Shown here piece after piece: positions 1 to 5,253 of a stretch of DNA of 5,754 bases (position 1 is its first letter; every line of letters begins with the position of its first letter). A model generated the notes under the pieces. The model had not been told where the DNA came from. It worked only from the letters and a program-made list of their open reading frames with translations, and made no database searches. The position numbers were made by a program, and so were the translations under genes. Where the stretch lies: positions 1 through 5,754 of the forward strand of contig JAKBAU010000227.1 of NCBI GenBank assembly GCA_021808875.1. Direction: 5' to 3'. This stretch comes from Pseudomonadota bacterium. Its GTDB lineage: Bacteria > Pseudomonadota > Alphaproteobacteria > Micropepsales > Micropepsaceae.

Positions 1-234
1 GGGTCCGCTGCCGCCCCCAATGTCGGCGCCATGGTGGCCAAACTGGCGGCCTCACTGAAGGCCAACCCCAACAATCCGGATGGCTGGAAGCGCCTGATTC
101 GCGCCTATTCGGTCCTTGGACAGGGTGCCAAGGCCAAGGCGGCGCTGGCCTCAGCGCGAATTGCGCTCAAGACCAATCCCGCTGCGCTCGCCGCGATCGA
201 GGTGGAAGCAAAATCACTTGGCGTGGGAAGCTGA
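1..234 (+). CDS. ccmI: CcmI-like TPR protein, C-terminal fragment (5' end outside window)
   Basis: This is the last 77 codons of a gene entering from the left edge, read in frame 1 and ending at TGA 232-234. The segment beginning MVAKLAASLKANPNNPDGWK and continuing with RLIRAYSVLGQ, then KAKAALASARIAL, has the spacing of a tetratricopeptide helix pair (W, L, Y, A at repeat positions). It resembles the C-terminal TPR part of the cytochrome c biogenesis protein CcmI/CycH of Alphaproteobacteria, where 'MVxxLAxxLxxNPxDxxGW' is typical. In that family the periplasmic TPR domain holds apocytochrome c for the haem-ligation machinery (CcmF/CcmH). The N-terminal membrane segments that would settle the assignment are not in the window, and no other ccm gene follows, so a different TPR protein remains possible. 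It converges with the small exported-protein gene with no intergenic gap. Confidence 0.62.
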   Translation, partial: GSAAAPNVGAMVAKLAASLKANPNNPDGWKRLIRAYSVLGQGAKAKAALASARIALKTNPAALAAIEVEAKSLGVGS

Positions 235-507
235 TCAGGAGCCGGCCATGCGGCCTTGCCAGATCGGCCAGCAGGAGAGGTGTCCGGAGGCCTTGAGGGC
301 ATCATAAAGCTTGATCTGCGCGGCTGCGGCGTCAGCACCCTGTTCGCTGGTCGTATAATTCCTGCCGTCGGCGCACCACACATAGAACTGGTGCCGCCCC
401 GGCGCCTCGTAGTCGCTGCGATCGCTTGCCGACATCGTCTCGGCCACCGCAATGCCAGCGATCGCGGCCAATACCACGGCGACTGTGGCAGCCATCACCC
501 GACGCAT
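235..507 (-). CDS. Small exported protein of unknown function, two cysteines
   Basis: This 90-residue protein is not one I recognise. Residues 1-22 form a clear Sec signal peptide: MRR, then a hydrophobic stretch VMAATVAVVLAAIAGIA, then an AVA site with likely cleavage before E23. The mature part would be about 68 residues, polar, with exactly two cysteines, C45 (in FYVWCADGRNY) and C79 (in GHLSCWPIWQG), which could form one disulfide in the periplasm. Several aromatic residues flank both cysteines. Translation from ATG 505-507 is supported by a strong Shine-Dalgarno, AGGAGGT on the minus strand at 513-519, five bases upstream. Codon use is like that of its neighbours. It lies 94 bp downstream of the CinA-like gene on the same strand and abuts ccmI tail to tail. 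The signal peptide plus SD make it a real gene; its role is unknown. Confidence 0.75.
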   Translation of the reverse strand: MRRVMAATVAVVLAAIAGIAVAETMSASDRSDYEAPGRHQFYVWCADGRNYTTSEQGADAAAAQIKLYDALKASGHLSCWPIWQGRMAGS

Positions 508-512
508 TCATG

Positions 513-519
513 ACCTCCT
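513..519 (-). promoter_or_regulatory. Strong Shine-Dalgarno of the small exported-protein gene
   Basis: The minus strand reads AGGAGGT here, with five bases (CATGA) before the ATG at 505-507. The near-perfect match to the anti-SD fixes the start, and rules out the overlapping ATG at 509-511, which is out of frame. The distal bases of the SD overlap one arm of a small dyad (CTATC 518-522, GATAG 529-533). Confidence 0.8.
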
Positions 520-601
520 ATCGCCCAGGATAGAAGGCTAGTCTCAGAACCGGCCGATGTCACCTGGTTGCGTAAATTTCCCTTAAGACCGAGGCAACTT
601 C

Positions 602-1366
602 TCACCCGCTGAGGCGCTCGCTGGCAACGCCGGCCTCGACCAGCATGAGCTCGATGGCCATCGCCGCGGCCTCTACTGCCGCAAGATTGCGTCCACGGGC
701 CACAAGCTGCACCCCGTAGCCATCCTCGCGGAAATAGGGGTAGCTGCCAATGACCACGTCTTTGTGATTGCCTTGCAGGGCCCGGAGGGCATCGGCGATA
801 CGCCCCTCCCCGACGCTGGCGCGGATGGTCACCGCACGCACCAAACTGCCCCGGCGCAGCCGCGGTGCCACATCCTCGAGCATGGCGCGAAAGATCATGG
901 GAACTCCTGCCATGACAAAGACATTGGCGAGCTGAAACCCTGGCGCCACGGAGACCGAATTGCGGATCAGGAGAGCCCCCTCAGGTATGCGCGCCATGCG
1001 CTGGCGGGCCGGAGTGAATTCGCCCGGCGCATAGCGCCCGGCGAGCTGAGCAAATGCCTCGGGGTGAACGCTAACCGGGGTGGAGAACGCCTTGGCTACC
1101 GCATCGGTGGTGATGTCGTCATGGGTGGGACCGATGCCGCCGGAGGTAAAAACATAATCATACCGGGGCCGCAGCGCCGTGATGGCGGCCGCGATACCGA
1201 CCTCGTCATCTGCAACGATGCGTCCTTCGCGCAGATCGATCCCCAGGGCCGCCAGGAACTTGGCAAGATAGGCAAAATTGCTGTCCTGGGTGCGTCCAGA
1301 GAGGATTTCATCTCCGATCACCAGCATCGCCGCGGTGGGGACTGCGCTCTGTTCCGGCTCAGACAT
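602..1366 (-). CDS. CinA-like molybdopterin-binding-domain protein (COG1058), stand-alone form
   Basis: The 254-residue product is a competence/damage-inducible CinA N-terminal domain (MoCF/MogA fold). Visible family motifs are VIGDEILSGRTQDSN at 16-30, the nucleotide/phosphate loop TSGGIGPTHDD at 74-84, APGF at 141-144, VMAGVP at 151-156 and IGSYPYF at 206-212. COG1058 domains in CinA are reported as ADP-ribose/nucleotide pyrophosphatases, and the related domain of eukaryotic FAD synthase hydrolyses FAD. That activity is inferred here, not shown. Full CinA proteins are about 400 residues and carry a C-terminal PncC (NMN amidohydrolase) domain, which is absent. The 250-residue form is common in Alphaproteobacteria, so this is not a truncation. 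ATG 1364-1366 is the first possible start, since a TAA lies two codons upstream. It has only a weak, distant SD (AAGGA, minus strand at 1382-1386). It is divergent from map, probably cytoplasmic. Confidence 0.9.
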   Translation of the reverse strand: MSEPEQSAVPTAAMLVIGDEILSGRTQDSNFAYLAKFLAALGIDLREGRIVADDEVGIAAAITALRPRYDYVFTSGGIGPTHDDITTDAVAKAFSTPVSVHPEAFAQLAGRYAPGEFTPARQRMARIPEGALLIRNSVSVAPGFQLANVFVMAGVPMIFRAMLEDVAPRLRRGSLVRAVTIRASVGEGRIADALRALQGNHKDVVIGSYPYFREDGYGVQLVARGRNLAAVEAAAMAIELMLVEAGVASERLSG

Positions 1367-1388
1367 TATTTACAGGTTCCATCCTTTG

Positions 1389-1401
1389 AGCCCGACGGGC
1401 T
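1389..1401. repeat. Short inverted repeat in the CinA-like gene leader
   Basis: AGCCC-GAC-GGGCT is a perfect dyad with 5-bp arms and a 3-base spacer, in the presumed 5' leader of the CinA-like gene, 22 bp from its start codon. It has no following T run. It is short enough to be chance. Confidence 0.35.
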
Positions 1402-1417
1402 GTCCCTCAGCTCCGGG

Positions 1418-1432
1418 GGGGTGTTAAACCCC
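1418..1432. repeat. Short inverted repeat GGGGT-N5-ACCCC
   Basis: GGGGT-GTTAA-ACCCC has perfect 5-bp arms. It overlaps a run of seven G (1415-1421) in the middle of the divergent region between the CinA-like gene and map. It could be an operator or simply a consequence of the G and C runs. Confidence 0.35.
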
Positions 1433-1440
1433 GCCAAGGG

Positions 1441-1457
1441 CGATTATGTTGTAATCG
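1441..1457. promoter_or_regulatory. Candidate operator: dyad CGATTA-N5-TAATCG
   Basis: CGATTA (1441-1446) and TAATCG (1452-1457) are perfect 6-bp inverted arms separated by TGTTG, a 17-bp site of the size bound by a dimeric helix-turn-helix regulator. It is the most AT-rich part of the 131-bp divergent region. On the minus strand CATAAT (1443-1448) could serve as a -10 box for the CinA-like gene, although no good -35 lies at the right distance. A site here could act on both divergent genes. The binding protein is unknown, and the assignment rests on symmetry and position only. Confidence 0.35.
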
Positions 1458-1469
1458 TTCCAGTACACG

Positions 1470-1481
1470 TGCAGCCCTGCA
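1470..1481. repeat. Short inverted repeat upstream of the map SD
   Basis: TGCAG-CC-CTGCA is a near-contiguous 12-bp dyad ending five bases before the map Shine-Dalgarno AAAGGA (1487-1492). If transcribed it would give at most a 4-bp stem with a 4-base loop, too weak to sequester the SD alone. Confidence 0.3.
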
Positions 1482-1497
1482 AAGCCAAAGGATCAGC

Positions 1498-2334
1498 ATG
1501 GCCTCCGAAATGCTTAGCCCTGATGTCTTTGAAGCCGCAAGGCGCTCGGCGCTCGCGGTGACGGTTCATGATGCCGGAAGCTTTGAAGGCATGCGCCGCG
1601 CCGGACGGATTGCCGCCGAAGTGCTCGATCTTCTGGTTCCCGCGGTTCAGCCCGGGGTGACCACCGCCGCGCTCGACAAGCTGGCCTTCGAATATGTCTG
1701 CGATCAAGGGGCGCTGCCGGCCTGCCTGGGCTACCGCGGCTATCGTCACACCCTGTGCACCTCGATCAATCACGTCGTCTGCCACGGGATCCCCAACGAC
1801 AGGCCCCTGCGCGAAGGCGACATCGTCAACATTGACGTGACCGTGATTAAGGATGGCTGGCATGGCGACACCAGCCGCATGTATCCTGTCGGTGAAGTCA
1901 AGCGCAAAGCCATGCGCCTGATCGATGTGACCTATGAGGCCATGATGCGCGGCATTGCCGTGGTGCGCCCCGGCGCCACCACCGGTGATATCGGGCATGT
2001 CATCCAAAGCTACGCAGAAGGCGAAGAGCATTGCGCGGTGGTGCGCGATTTCTGCGGCCATGGTCTGGGTAAGGTTTTTCATGCCCTGCCCAACGTCGTC
2101 CATTACGGCAAGCCGGGTTATGGCATCGGTCTTAAGCCCGGCATGTTCTTCACCATCGAGCCGATGATCAATCTGGGCAATTACGGTGTCAAAGTGCTGA
2201 ACGATGGCTGGACCGCGGTGACCCGCGACCGCTCCCTCTCGGCGCAGTTCGAGCACAGCGTGGGTGTCACCGAGAACGGGGTCGAAATCTTCACCAAATC
2301 CCCAAAGGGCCTCGATCGTCCGCCCTATTTTTAG
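1498..2334 (+). CDS. map: Type I methionine aminopeptidase
   Basis: The 278-residue product removes the initiator methionine from nascent cytoplasmic proteins after deformylation. It is a pita-bread fold M24A peptidase with all five metal ligands present: D113 (NIDVT), D124 (HGDTSR), H188 (GHGLG), E221 (TIEPM) and E252 (FEHSVG). The substrate-binding histidines H96 (VVCHGIP) and H195 (FHALPNV) are also present. The family core begins near residue 30 (EGMRRAGRIAAEVL), so this form has about 20 extra N-terminal residues compared with the 264-residue E. coli enzyme. It lacks the zinc-finger extension of eukaryotic forms. ATG 1498-1500 is preceded by AAAGGA at 1487-1492 with five bases of spacing; an in-frame Met at codon 5 is less well placed. 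It is divergent from the CinA-like gene and followed by a terminator-like hairpin, so it is probably transcribed alone. Essential in most bacteria. Confidence 0.97.
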   Translation: MASEMLSPDVFEAARRSALAVTVHDAGSFEGMRRAGRIAAEVLDLLVPAVQPGVTTAALDKLAFEYVCDQGALPACLGYRGYRHTLCTSINHVVCHGIPNDRPLREGDIVNIDVTVIKDGWHGDTSRMYPVGEVKRKAMRLIDVTYEAMMRGIAVVRPGATTGDIGHVIQSYAEGEEHCAVVRDFCGHGLGKVFHALPNVVHYGKPGYGIGLKPGMFFTIEPMINLGNYGVKVLNDGWTAVTRDRSLSAQFEHSVGVTENGVEIFTKSPKGLDRPPYF

Positions 2335-2361
2335 GGTTGTCCGAACTGGCTGTTGGCGCCC

Positions 2362-2378
2362 AGCCCGGAGCGGGCTTT
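2362..2378 (+). terminator. Weak intrinsic terminator after map
   Basis: AGCCCG (2362-2367) pairs with CGGGCT (2371-2376) around a GAG loop, giving a 6-bp GC-rich stem beginning 28 bp after the map stop. It is followed by TTT and then a broken pyrimidine tract (TTTCGCATCTTTCCTTT). The short U run makes it a weak or partly read-through terminator, but its position between map and gabD fits. Confidence 0.5.
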
Positions 2379-2431
2379 CGCATCTTTCCTTTGGACGCTA
2401 GAACCCCCGCTCCAGGATTTATTTGAGTGCC

Positions 2432-2437
2432 AGGAGG
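2432..2437 (+). promoter_or_regulatory. Shine-Dalgarno that decides the gabD start
   Basis: AGGAGG lies six bases before ATG 2444-2446. A longer reading from TTG 2423-2425 is open in the same frame but would place this ideal SD inside the coding region and has no SD of its own, so ATG 2444 is preferred. Confidence 0.85.
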
Positions 2438-2443
2438 GCGGAT

Positions 2444-3895
2444 ATGCTGAGCGACCCCAGACTATTCAAGACAGACGGCTTCATTGACGGAACATGGTGT
2501 GCCGCTGACACCCAGGCCCGCTTCGCAGTCACCAATCCCGCAACCGGCGAAGAGCTGGCCAAGGTGGCCGATTTCGGGACCGCAGAAACCACCCGTGCAG
2601 TCATGGCGGCACACCGCGCCTTTGCCTCCTGGCGCGCTCATACTGCCAAGGAGCGGGCCGGCATCCTGCGCCGATGGTTCGAACTCATCATGGCGGCGCA
2701 GGAAGATCTTGCCCGGCTGATGACCGCAGAACAGGGCAAGCCACTGGCCGAAGCCCGCGGCGAAGTCGCCTATGGCGCAGCCTTCATCGAATGGTTCGCC
2801 GAAGAGGCAAAGCGCGTCTATGGCGATGTCATCCCTGCGCCCAAGCGCGATGGCCGCATCCTCGTCTTCAAGGAACCGATCGGCGTCGTCGGTGCGATCA
2901 CGCCGTGGAATTTTCCCATCGCCATGATCACCCGCAAGCTTGCTCCCGCACTTGCCGCTGGCTGCACCGCCGTCATCAAGCCGGCAGAAGATACACCACT
3001 GAGTGCGCTCGCTCTCGCCGAACTCGCACAGCGTGCAGGCCTGCCAGCTGGCGTCTTCAACGTCGTGCCGTCCAACCAGCCCGTGGAAGTCGGCAAAGTC
3101 CTGACTGGCCATCCTGCCGTGCGCAAATTTTCCTTCACCGGGTCCACCGAGGTGGGCAAACTGCTGATGGCCCAGTGCGCCACGACTGTCAAAAAAGTCA
3201 GCCTCGAACTTGGCGGCAATGCCCCCTTCATCGTTTTCGACGACGCCGATCTTGAGCAGGCAGCGACGGGCGCCCTGCTCTCCAAATATCGCAACATGGG
3301 CCAGACCTGTGTATGCACCAACCGCATCCTGGTGCAGGACGGCATCTATGACGCCTTCAAGGCCAAGCTGATCGAGCGGGTCCGTGGTCTCAAGATCGGC
3401 GACGGCAGCAAGGACGGCGTCACCCAAGGTCCGCTCATCAACACCGACGCCCTCAAGAAAGTGGAACGTCTCATCGCAGACGCCACCCAGAAAGGCGCCA
3501 AGATCGAACTTGGCGGCCACCGCCACGAACTCGGCGGCACCTTCTTTGAACCCACAGTGATCAGCGGGGCCACACCACAAATGGCGGTGTACCGCGAGGA
3601 GATCTTTGGCCCGGTCGCCAGCCTGTTCCGCTTCAAGGACGATGATGACGCCATCCGCATGGCCAATGATACCGAGTATGGCCTGGCGGCTTATTTCTAT
3701 GCGCGCGACGTCAAGCGTGTCTTCCGCGTCGCTGAACGTCTCGAATACGGCATCATTGGCGCCAATGAAGGCATCATCTCGACCGAGGTTGCCCCGTTTG
3801 GCGGGGTCAAGGAGTCCGGCATTGGCCGCGAAGGCTCCAAATACGGCATCGAGGATTATCTCGAAATCAAATATGTGGCGCTTGGCGGGATCTGA
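2444..3895 (+). CDS. gabD: NAD(P)-dependent succinate-semialdehyde dehydrogenase family protein
   Basis: The 483-residue product is a class-I aldehyde dehydrogenase closest to GabD, which oxidises succinate semialdehyde to succinate at the end of GABA degradation. The cofactor-binding segment TPWNF (N156) and K179 (VIKPAE) come first, then FTGSTEVG (231-238). The general base is E255 (LELGGN) and the nucleophile C289 in GQTCVC, followed by EEIFGP (385-390) and PFGGVKESGIGREG near the end. C289-V-C291 matches the CxC arrangement of the redox-switched catalytic loop known in human SSADH. The length equals that usual for GabD (about 480). Glutarate-semialdehyde or another short aldehyde is a possible substrate, because specificity within this family is hard to read. 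No gabT, transporter or regulator is in view. The gene starts 109 bp after map and ends 28 bp before purB, with which it may share a transcript. No convincing promoter was found; an AT-rich patch lies at 2416-2424. Confidence 0.88.
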   Translation: MLSDPRLFKTDGFIDGTWCAADTQARFAVTNPATGEELAKVADFGTAETTRAVMAAHRAFASWRAHTAKERAGILRRWFELIMAAQEDLARLMTAEQGKPLAEARGEVAYGAAFIEWFAEEAKRVYGDVIPAPKRDGRILVFKEPIGVVGAITPWNFPIAMITRKLAPALAAGCTAVIKPAEDTPLSALALAELAQRAGLPAGVFNVVPSNQPVEVGKVLTGHPAVRKFSFTGSTEVGKLLMAQCATTVKKVSLELGGNAPFIVFDDADLEQAATGALLSKYRNMGQTCVCTNRILVQDGIYDAFKAKLIERVRGLKIGDGSKDGVTQGPLINTDALKKVERLIADATQKGAKIELGGHRHELGGTFFEPTVISGATPQMAVYREEIFGPVASLFRFKDDDDAIRMANDTEYGLAAYFYARDVKRVFRVAERLEYGIIGANEGIISTEVAPFGGVKESGIGREGSKYGIEDYLEIKYVALGGI

Positions 3896-3900
3896 TCCCG
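3886..3900. repeat. Perfect 15-bp palindrome centred on the gabD stop codon
   Basis: CGGGATC (3886-3892) and GATCCCG (3894-3900) are exact inverted arms around T3893, the first base of the TGA stop. In RNA this would fold to a stem of about 6 bp with a 3-base loop containing the start of the stop codon. No U run follows, so it is not an intrinsic terminator. It occupies the start of the 28-bp gabD-purB gap and could shape the mRNA between the two cistrons. Confidence 0.6.
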
Positions 3901-3923
3901 TCGACTGAAGCTGGAGTTCGCAC

Positions 3924-5228
3924 ATGATCCCGCGCTATGCCCGCGCAGAAATGACCTCGATCTGGTCGCCAGAAGAAAAATTCCGTATCTGGTTTGAAAT
4001 TGAAGCCCACGCTGCTGATGCACAGGCTGAGCTCGGCATCATCCCCAAAGAGGCTGCGCAGAAGGTATGGGAGAAAGGCCGTGGTGCAGTATTCGACGTC
4101 GATCGCATCGATGCGATCGAGCGCGAGGTCAAACACGATGTCATCGCCTTCCTCACACATCTGTCAGAAATCGTAGGTCCCGAAGCGCGCTTCGTGCACC
4201 AGGGCATGACCTCCTCGGACGTACTGGACACCTGTCTCTCGGTGCAGCTCACACGTGCCGCAGACATCCTCATCGCCGACACCGATCTGCTGCTCGCGGC
4301 GCTCAAAACGCGCGCCTTTGAGTTCAAGCACAGTGTCACGATCGGCCGCAGCCATGGCATTCATGCCGAACCCACTACCTTTGGCCTCAAGCTTGCGGGT
4401 TTTTATGCCGAGTTCGCGCGGGCCCGGGCACGGCTGTGCGCGGCACGCGAAGAGATCAGAGTATGTGCAATTTCCGGCGCAGTCGGCACTTTCGCCAACA
4501 TCGATCCGCGCGTCGAAGCCCATGTCGCAACCAGGATGGATCTGAAGATCGAGCCCGTATCCACCCAGGTGATCCCGCGTGACCGCCATGCCGCGTTCTT
4601 TGCCACACTAGGCGTGGTTGCCGCCTCGATCGAAAGGCTGGCAGTCGAGATCCGTCACCTGCAGCGGACCGAAGTGCTGGAAGCGGAGGAATATTTTTCG
4701 GAGGGACAGAAGGGTTCGAGCGCCATGCCCCACAAGCGCAACCCGGTACTGACCGAAAACCTGACCGGTCTTGCCCGCATGGTACGGGCCTATGTCACAC
4801 CGGCCCTCGAGAATGTCGCGCTCTGGCATGAGCGCGACATCTCCCATTCTTCCGTCGAACGCTATATCGGCCCGGATGCCACGATCACCCTCGACTTCGC
4901 ACTCGTGCGTGCAGCCAGTGTCATCGAAAAGCTTCGGGTCTATCCTGAGCGCATGCGGCAGAATCTCGAGAACACCCGCGGCCTTGTTCATTCCCAGCGG
5001 GTATTGCTGGCCCTCACCCAGGCCGGCGTCAGCCGCGAAGCGGCCTATCGCCTTGTCCAGCGTAATGCCATGCGCGCCTGGAACGGCGAGGGCTCACTGC
5101 TTGATCTTCTCATCGCAGACAAAGAGGTCACCGCTGCCTTGCCGGCCGCTGCGATCTCTCAGCTGTTCGACCTCGACTATCACCTCAAGCATGTCGACAC
5201 CATCTTTGCTCGGGTGTTCGCTTCATAA
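3924..5228 (+). CDS. purB: Adenylosuccinate lyase
   Basis: The 434-residue product belongs to the fumarase/aspartase superfamily. It splits SAICAR to AICAR and adenylosuccinate to AMP, releasing fumarate each time, in cytoplasmic purine synthesis, and works as a homotetramer. Motifs occur in family order: MIPRYARAEM at the N-terminus, KHDV (70-73), TSSD (96-99), GRSHGIHAEP with the general-acid H144, and the flexible signature loop GSSAMPHKRNP (264-274) that supplies the catalytic serine (S265 or S266). HERDISHSSVER (302-313) follows. The length matches the short bacterial form (about 430), not the 456-residue E. coli type. ATG 3924-3926 is preceded by GGAG at 3913-3916 with seven bases of spacing. 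It probably continues the gabD transcript. It ends 25 bp from the stop of the convergent SDR gene. A 22-bp palindrome lies within codons 59-66. Confidence 0.97.
   Translation: MIPRYARAEMTSIWSPEEKFRIWFEIEAHAADAQAELGIIPKEAAQKVWEKGRGAVFDVDRIDAIEREVKHDVIAFLTHLSEIVGPEARFVHQGMTSSDVLDTCLSVQLTRAADILIADTDLLLAALKTRAFEFKHSVTIGRSHGIHAEPTTFGLKLAGFYAEFARARARLCAAREEIRVCAISGAVGTFANIDPRVEAHVATRMDLKIEPVSTQVIPRDRHAAFFATLGVVAASIERLAVEIRHLQRTEVLEAEEYFSEGQKGSSAMPHKRNPVLTENLTGLARMVRAYVTPALENVALWHERDISHSSVERYIGPDATITLDFALVRAASVIEKLRVYPERMRQNLENTRGLVHSQRVLLALTQAGVSREAAYRLVQRNAMRAWNGEGSLLDLLIADKEVTAALPAAAISQLFDLDYHLKHVDTIFARVFAS
4099..4120. repeat. Perfect 22-bp palindrome inside purB
   Basis: The half site TCGATCGCATC (4099-4109) is followed directly by its exact reverse complement (4110-4120), with no spacer. 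Symmetry stops at the next base on each side. It encodes part of DVDRIDAIER in PurB. It contains two GATC sites and the centre ATCGAT. No partner copy was noticed elsewhere in the window. Confidence 0.9.
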
Positions 5229-5253
5229 GCACCCAGAAGGGCGCCGTACACCG

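Noticed and set aside
256..513. 85-codon open frame on + opposite the small exported-protein gene
   Set aside because: There is no Shine-Dalgarno or signal peptide, whereas the minus-strand frame has both.
518..533. Dyad CTATC-N6-GATAG next to the SD of the small exported-protein gene, considered as an RNA thermometer or attenuator
   Set aside because: The arms are only 5 bp and AT-rich, and they cover only the distal bases of the SD, so the stem would be too weak to claim control of translation.
764..1561. 265-codon open frame on + across the CinA-like gene and the start of map
   Set aside because: It runs through the divergent promoter region and two real genes, and its translation has no domain-like pattern.
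1444..2256. 270-codon open frame antisense to map
   Set aside because: It overlaps a gene with all catalytic residues intact, has no family resemblance and reads as a codon-bias shadow.
2391..2424. TTGGAC (2391-2396) with the AT-rich patch near 2417-2422 as a gabD promoter
   Set aside because: The spacing to the best -10-like hexamer is about 20 bp and the match is poor, so a promoter cannot be supported.
2423..2443. TTG start giving gabD seven extra codons
   Set aside because: No SD precedes it, and an ideal AGGAGG lies between it and ATG 2444, which gives the usual family length.
2462..3925. Long open frame (487 codons) antisense to gabD
   Set aside because: It lies entirely opposite a well-supported aldehyde dehydrogenase, shows no recognisable motif, and is the kind of stop-free shadow expected from GC-biased third codon positions.
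5229..5253. GGCGCC in the purB-SDR gap as a bidirectional terminator
   Set aside because: It is a 6-bp palindrome with no room for a loop and no flanking T or A run.
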